NCBI GenBank assembly: GCA_035761505.1
Contig: DASTQX010000405.1
Coordinates: 1-6,850, forward strand
Reading direction: 5' to 3'
DNA length: 6,850 nt
From: JAIVJM01 sp035761505
Lineage (GTDB): Bacteria; Acidobacteriota; Blastocatellia; Pyrinomonadales; Pyrinomonadaceae
Part shown: positions 1 through 4,672 of the stretch, one piece after another
How positions within the stretch are numbered: the stretch's first letter is position 1
Layout of the letters: each line of letters begins with the position of its first letter
Program-made: the position numbers and the translations under genes
The notes under the pieces: model-generated
Told to the model about the DNA's origin: nothing
Database searches by the model: none
The model's input: only the letters and a program-made list of their open reading frames with translations

Positions 1-597
1 GCGGGCGAAGAGACGCGCTTCGCCTCCGAGGAGACGCGCATCGCGGCGGCCCGCCCGTGGACGAGCCAGCCGCCGCAGCCGGTGCGGCCACTGGCTCAGG
101 CGGACGCGACGCCCGCGCGCCGCGCCCACACGGAAGAGGCCGAGCAGGTCGTCTTCACCGTCCGCCCGACGATGCTCTTCGTCAAGCTCGGCTACGTGCT
201 CGCCGCGCTCGGCGGCGTCGCTCTGGTCGCGCTGCTCGTGCTGCTCGGCAGGTGGGCGGGCGTCAATGTTCCGTATTACGTCTCCGTCCCGCTCGCGCTC
301 GCGCTGCTGCTCATCCCGGCTTACTACCACTTCCGGCGCAACATGCTGCGCTACACGCTCACCGACTCGAAGATCGAGATTGACGAGGGCTTCGTCTCGC
401 GGACGACGCGCAACGTCCCCTTGCGCAATATTCAGGACGTGACCGTCACCTCGACCGTCTTTCAGAGGATGATGAAGTTCGGCAACGTCGTCGTGGACAA
501 CGCGGGCGGCGAGGGCACGACCACCGTCCTGCGCAACATCCCCGACCCGCGCCGCCACGCAGACCTCCTGCTGCGCGAACTCCGCCGCTGGCGCTAA
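1..597 (+). CDS. bPH2-domain (YdbT/YdbS-like) membrane protein, 5' end outside window
   Basis: The frame is open from the first base of the window with no upstream stop, so the gene is 5'-truncated; 198 residues are visible. The visible N-terminal ~57 residues are a charged, Pro/Ala-rich linker. Two hydrophobic segments follow at about visible residues 61-83 (KLGYVLAALGG...) and 91-109 (PYYVSVPLALALLLIP). The C-terminal ~80 residues (from about 118, YTLTDSKIEIDEGFVSR) carry the bPH2 pattern: a Y-T-L-T-D entry strand, 'R...VPLRNIQDVTV', an 'FQRMMKFGNVVVDNAGG' helix/strand and a final helix. Proteins with this layout are cytoplasmic-membrane proteins whose PH-like domain faces the cytoplasm; their role is largely unknown. 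Internal GTG (82) or ATG (172) starts are possible, but the coding-like upstream repeat argues for an earlier start. The stop TAA is at 595-597, and the next gene begins 144 bases later on the same strand. The family call is fairly sure; the function is not. Confidence 0.8.
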   Translation, partial: AGEETRFASEETRIAAARPWTSQPPQPVRPLAQADATPARRAHTEEAEQVVFTVRPTMLFVKLGYVLAALGGVALVALLVLLGRWAGVNVPYYVSVPLALALLLIPAYYHFRRNMLRYTLTDSKIEIDEGFVSRTTRNVPLRNIQDVTVTSTVFQRMMKFGNVVVDNAGGEGTTTVLRNIPDPRRHADLLLRELRRWR

Positions 598-729
598 AAG
601 CCCGGCGGCCTTTATCGTCGGCACGCGCGGAACTAACGCAACGGCACTGGTGTCTAAAAACATCTAAATTCCTGCTGAGAACCCCGGTCGCCGGACGAGA
701 AAAACCCCCGGCCCTCCTGTTTTCAGCCC

Positions 730-735
730 GAAAGG
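730..735 (+). promoter_or_regulatory. Probable ribosome binding site for the GTG-start gene at 742
   Basis: GAAAGG lies six bases before GTG 742. It supports that start, which also gives a well-formed signal peptide. Confidence 0.45.
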
Positions 736-741
736 TTCACC

Positions 742-1935
742 GTGCAGAAGCCGAATTTGCCCAAACTACTCTCCACCGTCTGCCTGCTGGCGCTCTTGTT
801 CCTGACCGCGACGGCGCAGGAGCGGGCCGGAAACATCCCGAAACTGTTGCCCGAACGCGTCGGCGACTTCGTCGGGAAGGGCCGCGCCGTGCCGAGCCTC
901 TCATCCCTCGAATCCTCCAAGAATGAGTCCAGACCGGACGCCGATTTCGCCATCACCGCGAGCGCCGCGCGCAACTACGACGGGCCGAACGGCGAGGACT
1001 TTTTCGTCGGGACGTTGAAGACCCGCTCTTCGTCCGCCGCTTATTCGCTGCTGTCGCACATTGCGCGCGGCGAAGGTTCGCGCCGCGTCTCGTTGATAGA
1101 GGGCTTAGGCGCTTACGGCATCGAAGAGCCCGCGCGCTTGCGGTTCATCAAGGGCGGCACTTTCGTTGACGTGCAGGATGTCAGCCCCGGAGCGAAGAGG
1201 CCCGAAGCGCTGCGCGCCTTTGCCAAGCTCTTCGCCGAGACGATGGAAGGCGAGGCGGGCGTCCCGCCCATCCTCGTGATGCACTTGCCGGATTGGGAGA
1301 AGAAGATTAACGAGGAGGTCGGCTACGCCGTCACGCTCGCCGCCTTGCAAGCCGCCGCCGGGAACAGGCCCGTGCTCGAAGTGCTCGCCCCTGACTTCGC
1401 GGACGGGACGACCGAGGCCGTCACCGCCAAATACGGCGACGCGCGGCTCGTCATCGTCGAGTTCGCCACGCCGCAGCACTCGGTCGAGAGCGACGCACGC
1501 ATCAACGAGCGCATCGCGCAACTGCGCGCCGCAGGTCAGCCCTCGCCCACGCAGTACCGACGCGAGGGCAATTACTCGGTCTTCGTCTTCGACGCGGCGG
1601 ACGCCTCCGTCGCGGAGCAGTTGATTTCCGGCGTGAAGTACGAGAAGGACGTGCGCTGGCTCGGCAGGAACCCGCACGCCGACGAGATCGCGGCCCGTCA
1701 TTACACGCAGACGATGGGCAGCATGCTGCTGACGACGCTCGTCACGGCGGGGGCGGCAATCCTGACGTGTTTGGGAGTCGGCGGCATCATCGGCGGCGTC
1801 ATTTTCCTCCGCCGCCGCGCGCAGAGCACCGAGCGGGAAGTCTTTTCCGACGCGGGCGGGATGCTGCGCCTTGAGTTGGAAGACTTGAACGGGCCGAGTG
1901 TCCCGTCGAAGTTCATCGGGCAGGGCGAGGACTGA
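742..1935 (+). CDS. Secreted, C-terminally membrane-anchored protein, DUF6599-like
   Basis: 397 residues with a GTG start. Residues 1-25 are a signal peptide (Lys-containing n-region, LLSTVCLLALLFL core, ATA|Q cleavage around 25/26). The mature protein starts with a 'IPKLLPERVGDF' stretch followed by an alpha/beta region of about 300 residues. A single transmembrane segment at about 328-356 is followed by RRR and a ~36-residue acidic tail. By the positive-inside rule the body is outside the cytoplasmic membrane and the tail inside. The 'LLPERVGDF' opening and overall plan resemble the DUF6599 proteins I associate with Acidobacteria; this is from memory and not checked. I see no catalytic motif, and the function is unknown. 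It may or may not be co-transcribed with the upstream bPH2 gene (144-base gap, no convincing terminator between). It ends 21 bases before a strong terminator stem. It converges on the asparaginase gene. Confidence 0.85.
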   Translation: MQKPNLPKLLSTVCLLALLFLTATAQERAGNIPKLLPERVGDFVGKGRAVPSLSSLESSKNESRPDADFAITASAARNYDGPNGEDFFVGTLKTRSSSAAYSLLSHIARGEGSRRVSLIEGLGAYGIEEPARLRFIKGGTFVDVQDVSPGAKRPEALRAFAKLFAETMEGEAGVPPILVMHLPDWEKKINEEVGYAVTLAALQAAAGNRPVLEVLAPDFADGTTEAVTAKYGDARLVIVEFATPQHSVESDARINERIAQLRAAGQPSPTQYRREGNYSVFVFDAADASVAEQLISGVKYEKDVRWLGRNPHADEIAARHYTQTMGSMLLTTLVTAGAAILTCLGVGGIIGGVIFLRRRAQSTEREVFSDAGGMLRLELEDLNGPSVPSKFIGQGED

Positions 1936-1956
1936 GGCTCTCTTCGGGTTCGGGCA

Positions 1957-2004
1957 AATAAATAAAGCGCCGTGAGTTTTAAGGCTCACGGCGCTTTATT
2001 TATT
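1957..2004. terminator. Perfect 20-bp stem bidirectional terminator
   Basis: Arms 1957-1976 and 1985-2004 are perfectly complementary (20 bp) around the 8-base loop TTTTAAGG. The inner half is GC-rich (GCGCCGTGAG) and the outer half is A/T-only (AATAAATAAA / TTTATTTATT). A transcript from either side therefore meets an A-tract, a GC stem and then a U-rich tail, the usual bidirectional rho-independent form. It sits just after the stop of the plus-strand gene and can also stop minus-strand transcription arriving from the asparaginase side. Confidence 0.88.
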
Positions 2005-2027
2005 GCGTCTATCCGGCCAACAAATAT

Positions 2028-2093
2028 GCGGGTTACTGATACTTACTGCGGGGTTCCCCCAAAGCCCCTACAGAAACGGAATCAGTAACCCGC
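2028..2093. repeat. 13-bp perfect inverted repeat with 40-base loop
   Basis: GCGGGTTACTGAT (2028-2040) pairs with ATCAGTAACCCGC (2081-2093). The loop contains further G-run/C-run pairing potential (GGGG near 2050-2053 with CCCC near 2056-2060 or 2065-2068). It could be an RNA stem in a minus-strand transcript that ends at the 1957-2004 terminator, or the relic of an inserted element. I cannot decide which. Confidence 0.6.
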
Positions 2094-2164
2094 TAGATGA
2101 TGCCCTTCGACTGCTCTGCCGACAACCACCCCGTTCCCCCGAAGGGTTGATCGCCGACTTTGAC

Positions 2165-2198
2165 GTGAGAGAAAACCTCCCCCAAAGTTTTCACTCAC
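2165..2198. repeat. Stem-loop, 11 of 12 positions paired
   Basis: GTGAG-A-GAAAAC (2165-2176) pairs with GTTTTC-A-CTCAC (2187-2198) with one central A/A mismatch, around a 10-base loop CTCCCCCAAA. No gene overlaps it. It has no T-run on either side, so it is not a typical terminator. Confidence 0.55.
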
Positions 2199-2483
2199 TA
2201 GCCGTCTCCGAGCCTGACCCGATAACTCAATTTTCACCCTACATTTTATCTGTTCTCCCCTTTTGCAACGACCATGCCACGAAAACTCCACTCCGCCCCG
2301 CAAAAATCCAATTCAACCATTTGCGTCAGTAAAAACGCGGGTGATTAAAAATTCGCTTCCCCTTATCGCACTTCTATTTACGGAGATTCCGGGCCGACAA
2401 CCTGTACTCCTTCGATACTGCGCCGGGAAAGGAGAGTAGGATTCCGTTACACTCCAACTTCAAACTGAGCAACTAAAGCACTT

Positions 2484-3548
2484 TTAACCTCCGGCCAACG
2501 CGAAAGAAGGTCGAATTTCTCCCACAAAATCGCCCCGATGATTCCGCACGGGGAAACTAGCGTAAGGCGAGAGGGCTTCGAGCGCGTCAGCATTTAATAC
2601 ACCGAGTTGCCGGAGCGCTTCGATGGCGACGGTCGGGCGCGCGCGCCGGTCTTCGCCGTCCTCGATCTTGAAGGCCAAGCCCAAACCGCCCGGCCAGCGC
2701 TCGCAAGGCAAAATTCCGGCGGTGTAGATGCCCTCCGCGCCGACCTTCGAGACGACACGCCCCGCCGTCGCGCGCATCACCTCGGTGTCGAAGCGCTCGC
2801 GCGTCCCGCCGACCATCTCCGGGTAAGTGACCATCGCTTCCACGACGCGCGCGCAAGTCCTGCGCGTCGGCTCGTCGAACTCGGCGGGCGGCGCGACCAG
2901 ACGCGCGTACATGAGCGCCATCGAGCGCACGGGCATCCCGAAGACGGGGACGCCGCAGCCGTCCGTACCGAGGGCAATGTCCGAGGCAGGGACGCCGGAG
3001 AACTGCGCGATGGCTCGAAGGATGGCTTGCTGGACGGGATTTTCGGGGTGGTCGTAAGTCGCGGTGTCCGCGCCGAGGTGGAGCGCGAGGGCGAGCATCC
3101 CGGCGTGTTTGCCGGAACAGTTATTTCGGAGGATGCCCGGTCGCTCGCCGCGTTCGCGCAGGTTGCGGGCCGTCTCGGCGTCGAAGGGCTCGTGGACGCC
3201 GCAGCGGAGCGCGTCTTCGCCGAGCCCGATTTTGCGGAGCATCCCGGCAACCGTCTCGACGTGCACGTCCTGCCCGCTATGCGAGCCGCAGGCGACGGCC
3301 AACTCGCGCGGCGTGAAGCCGAAGCGGTCAGCCGCGCCGCTTCCGACGAGCGGGACGGCCTGATGTGGCTTGGACGAGGAGCGCAGGAAGGTGACGGTCT
3401 CCGGCTCTCCGAGGCGCGCGTGCGTGCGGCCCGCGCCGTCGACGGCGACGACGTGACCTCTGTGACGCGACTCGACAATCGAGCCCCGGCGGACTTCCAC
3501 GAGCGCCTCCGAGCGCGGGACGTGCGACTCAAATGCTTCTTTTTTCAT
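2484..3548 (-). CDS. Class 3 (R. etli type, Asparaginase_II family) L-asparaginase
   Basis: 354 residues. Predicted to hydrolyse L-asparagine to aspartate and ammonia in the cytoplasm; no signal peptide is present. The fold is of the serine beta-lactamase type, unlike classical EcAI/EcAII asparaginases. Motifs in order: R-S57-S-S-K60 (Ser-x-x-Lys), ACGS89HSG, NNC144SGK147HAGM, GTD196GC198GVP and VSK268xGAEG. From remembered ReAV numbering, Ser48, Lys51, Ser80, Cys135, Lys138, Asp187 and Cys189 all fall at a constant offset of +9 here, so both the Ser/Lys catalytic set and the Cys-Lys-Cys metal site look intact. Length is near the family norm. ATG 3548 gives the full N-terminal strand 'ALVEVRRGSIVESRHRGH'; I see no clear Shine-Dalgarno before it. 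It lies 128 bases downstream of the 3D gene with a terminator between, so it is probably transcribed from its own promoter. A GATAAAAT box at 3571-3578 (minus) is a weak -10 candidate. No transporter or regulator gene adjoins it. Confidence 0.93.
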   Translation of the reverse strand: MKKEAFESHVPRSEALVEVRRGSIVESRHRGHVVAVDGAGRTHARLGEPETVTFLRSSSKPHQAVPLVGSGAADRFGFTPRELAVACGSHSGQDVHVETVAGMLRKIGLGEDALRCGVHEPFDAETARNLRERGERPGILRNNCSGKHAGMLALALHLGADTATYDHPENPVQQAILRAIAQFSGVPASDIALGTDGCGVPVFGMPVRSMALMYARLVAPPAEFDEPTRRTCARVVEAMVTYPEMVGGTRERFDTEVMRATAGRVVSKVGAEGIYTAGILPCERWPGGLGLAFKIEDGEDRRARPTVAIEALRQLGVLNADALEALSPYASFPVRNHRGDFVGEIRPSFALAGG

Positions 3549-3598
3549 AAGCGGAAAGTTGAACGCCGGGATTTTATCGCCACGACGCCCGAAATGAA

Positions 3599-3632
3599 AA
3601 GGCCGCCGACTCTCGTAAGGAGCGGCGGCCTT
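3599..3632 (-). terminator. Rho-independent terminator of the 3D-domain gene
   Basis: AAGGCCGCCG (3599-3608) pairs perfectly with CGGCGGCCTT (3623-3632); CTC 3610-3612 with GAG 3620-3622 extends the stem past a bulge. Read on the minus strand the stem is followed by CCTTTTCATTTC. It begins 45 bases after the stop of the 3D gene and precedes the asparaginase start. Confidence 0.78.
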
Positions 3633-3676
3633 ATCTTCCGGCGTCCGAAGGCGCGCGGGACTCTTCTTCAGTTCTG

Positions 3677-4225
3677 CTATCCGGCGCGTTTCGCTCTGGC
3701 CGCACGCGGCCTCACGCGCGTGAGGACGGTGAGCTTGACGTTGCGGCGTCCGAAGCGCATGGCCTCGCCCGTGCTCGGCATCCAGATGTCAATTTTGCGC
3801 CCGCGCACCGCGCCGCCGGTGTCGGCCACGAGGTATTCGCCGCTATAGGAGCCCGCCTGAAGACGCACGCGCGTCCCGATGGGCAGAATCCGGCGGTCGG
3901 CGGCGATCAGGCCGCGCGCGACGGGCTTTCCGCTCGCTGTGCGCCCGCGCAAGGAGTAGGCGGTGGCCGTAAAGGTCGTGGACGGCTCGGACGTTTCCGA
4001 AGGTGCGGTTTCGGTCGGTGAGGTCAGGGCGGCGGAATTGACTTCTGTCTTGGAGACGGCTTCGCCGGGAGCTTGTGCCCCTTTGGCGTCGGTCTTTGGT
4101 TGTCCCTGTGGTTCCTGCGAGGTTGCTGCGAGGGGTTCTGCCACGGAAGGTACTGCGCTGAAGATCAAAGTCGCGGAGAGAAGTGCGATGGCAGCCACAC
4201 TCCCCCCCAGAAGGGGTTTACTCAT
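3677..4225 (-). CDS. Secreted 3D-domain (double-psi beta-barrel) protein
   Basis: 182 residues. Residues 1-29 form a signal peptide (MSKPLLGGSVAAIALLSATL; cleavage near SVA|EP). Residues 30-83 are a Pro/Thr/Ser/Glu-rich low-complexity linker. The 3D domain runs from about 84 (FTATAYSL) to 170. Its three defining aspartates are present: Asp110 (AAD-RRILPIGTRV), Asp135 (YLVAD-TGGAVRG) and Asp146 (KID-IWMP). A basic tail (RPRAARAKRAG) ends the protein. The domain is related to the RlpA/MltA barrel; some members (B. subtilis YuiC) cleave peptidoglycan glycan strands, so a wall-lytic or wall-binding role in the periplasm is likely but not shown. The start is secure: GGGAGGAG lies 6 bases upstream. 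The gene is preceded by a structured leader and followed by its own terminator, so it looks like a single-gene transcript beside dapF and dacB. Confidence 0.9.
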   Translation of the reverse strand: MSKPLLGGSVAAIALLSATLIFSAVPSVAEPLAATSQEPQGQPKTDAKGAQAPGEAVSKTEVNSAALTSPTETAPSETSEPSTTFTATAYSLRGRTASGKPVARGLIAADRRILPIGTRVRLQAGSYSGEYLVADTGGAVRGRKIDIWMPSTGEAMRFGRRNVKLTVLTRVRPRAARAKRAG

Positions 4226-4231
4226 TCGGTT

Positions 4232-4239
4232 CTCCTCCC
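4232..4239 (-). promoter_or_regulatory. Strong Shine-Dalgarno of the 3D-domain gene
   Basis: Minus-strand GGGAGGAG, six bases before ATG 4225. It is the best ribosome site in the window and fixes the start. Confidence 0.85.
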
Positions 4240-4251
4240 GATTGTTGGTTG

Positions 4252-4371
4252 ACTTTCAGCGGCGCGCGAGTGTGGTGAACTCTGACCCTTGCTCGACCTC
4301 CGGCTCTAGGAGTTGACGATTTGTCAGCCGGAGTGGGGGCTTTCGCATCCTTGATGCGGAGCGCTGAAAGT
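4252..4371 (-). promoter_or_regulatory. Structured 5' leader of the 3D gene, riboswitch-like junction candidate
   Basis: A closing helix of 10 perfect pairs (4252-4261 ACTTTCAGCG with 4362-4371 CGCTGAAAGT) encloses three further hairpins: CGCATC/GATGCG (4344-4349 with 4353-4358), CTCCGGCT/AGCCGGAG (4298-4305 with 4326-4333) and a weaker GAGT/ACTC (4268-4271 with 4279-4282). The closing helix ends 12 bases before the Shine-Dalgarno. A long-range helix around internal hairpins is the plan of many cis-regulatory RNAs. I compared it from memory with the c-di-AMP (ydaO) and c-di-GMP (GEMM) riboswitches and found no conserved core, so no class is assigned. The pairing is directly visible; the regulatory role is inference. 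Confidence 0.4.
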
Positions 4372-4381
4372 TGTTAAGTCC

Positions 4382-4419
4382 AAAGCAAAAGCAAGCGAAC
4401 ATGTTTACTGTCCGCTTGC
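4382..4419 (-). terminator. Probable rho-independent terminator upstream of the 3D gene
   Basis: On the minus strand GCAAGCG (4413-4419) pairs with CGCTTGC (4391-4397) over a 15-base loop, followed directly by TTTTGCTTT. It would end read-through from dapF, leaving the 3D gene to a promoter inside about 4260-4390. The loop is longer than ideal. Confidence 0.5.
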
Positions 4420-4484
4420 CACGTCACAGAAGTTAGCACAATTTCGTGAAATCTGTCCAACCCGGAAGCAAGGGATAAAGCAGC

Positions 4485-4515
4485 AGTTTGAGAAGCCCCC
4501 GAAGGGGGCGGAAGA
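4485..4515 (+). repeat. REP unit A1
   Basis: AGTTTGAGAA leader, then the hairpin GCCCCC-GAA-GGGGGC (4495-4509), then GGAAGA. Confidence 0.7.
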
Positions 4516-4518
4516 GAG

Positions 4519-4541
4519 TAGCCCACGGCGCAAGCCGTGGG
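4519..4541 (+). repeat. REP unit B1
   Basis: TA followed by GCCCACGGC/GCCGTGGG with an 8-bp stem (4522-4529 with 4534-4541) and a GCAA tetraloop of the GNRA kind. Confidence 0.75.
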
Positions 4542-4558
4542 ACACGGCGACGAATAAA

Positions 4559-4588
4559 AGTTTGAGAGCCCCTGAAAGGGGCGAAAGA
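4559..4588 (+). repeat. REP unit A2
   Basis: AGTTTGAGA leader with hairpin GCCCC-TGAAA-GGGGC (4568-4582) and a GAAAGA trailer. It is the same family as A1 but has a different loop and one A fewer. Confidence 0.7.
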
Positions 4589-4604
4589 CATTCAACGTCG
4601 AGTT

Positions 4605-4628
4605 TCTTTCGCCCCTTTCAGGGGCTCT
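4605..4628 (-). repeat. REP unit A3 (inverted, lacks leader)
   Basis: A perfect 24-base reverse complement of A2's core. The AGTTTG leader is missing and replaced by T-rich sequence (TTATCTTTTCC) at 4629-4639. Confidence 0.7.
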
Positions 4629-4649
4629 TTATCTTTTCCTCACTCCGCT

Positions 4650-4672
4650 CCCACGGCTTGCGCCGTGGGCTA
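4650..4672 (-). repeat. REP unit B2 (inverted), supplies the dapF stop codon
   Basis: A reverse-complement copy of B1 with an identical core. On the minus strand its first three bases, TAG (4670-4672), are the stop codon of dapF, so the hairpin begins in the stop codon itself. Confidence 0.75.

Larger units (their letters stand above)
1936..2483. other. 548-base convergent intergenic region, lower GC, several stem-loops
   Basis: Lies between two converging genes. After the terminator at 1957-2004 the composition changes: 2221-2280 has 25 G+C of 60, against 41 of 60 in coding sequence at 1561-1620. Open frames here (for example 2003-2332 plus, 2082-2303 minus) show no recognisable protein motif, signal peptide or good ribosome site, so I do not call genes. 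Structure seen: a 13-bp inverted repeat (2028-2093), a 7-bp stem (2103-2109 with 2140-2146), a 12-position hairpin (2165-2198), a 6-bp stem (2407-2412 with 2429-2434) and a small CGGA-GAT-TCCG hairpin (2381-2391). The rest of 2340-2483 shows nothing I can name. Confidence 0.5.
4226..4669. other. 444-base gap between dapF and the 3D gene: leader, terminator and REP cluster
   Basis: No coding frame here looks real. From left to right it holds the Shine-Dalgarno and structured leader of the 3D gene, a minus-strand terminator candidate (about 4382-4419), about 65 bases with no clear feature apart from a short ATTTC-GT-GAAAT palindrome at 4441-4452, and most of the REP-like palindrome cluster that continues into dapF. 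Confidence 0.7.

Noticed and set aside
1105..1989. A 294-codon open frame on the minus strand
   Set aside because: It is antisense to the DUF6599-like gene, begins inside the terminator, and has an Arg/Asp/Val-rich composition typical of a shadow frame.
2003..2332. A possible small gene in the convergent gap (109 codons)
   Set aside because: It uses a TTG start inside the terminator arm, has no ribosome site and no recognisable motif, and overlaps stem-loops that better explain the region.
2028..2338. Remnant insertion sequence bounded by GCGGGTTACTGAT-like ends
   Set aside because: A second loose copy near 2326-2338 (TCAGTAAAAACGC) matches only in part. There is no transposase trace or target duplication.
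2607..3848. A 413-codon open frame on the plus strand
   Set aside because: It runs antisense through the whole asparaginase gene and into the 3D gene, with no family motif. Long antisense frames are expected at this GC content.
4252..4371. c-di-AMP (ydaO) or c-di-GMP (GEMM) riboswitch upstream of the 3D gene
   Set aside because: The remembered conserved cores, such as the GACAGCUAAC segment of ydaO or the GGACGCAAAGCC segment of GEMM, are not found in order. Only the general junction plan fits.
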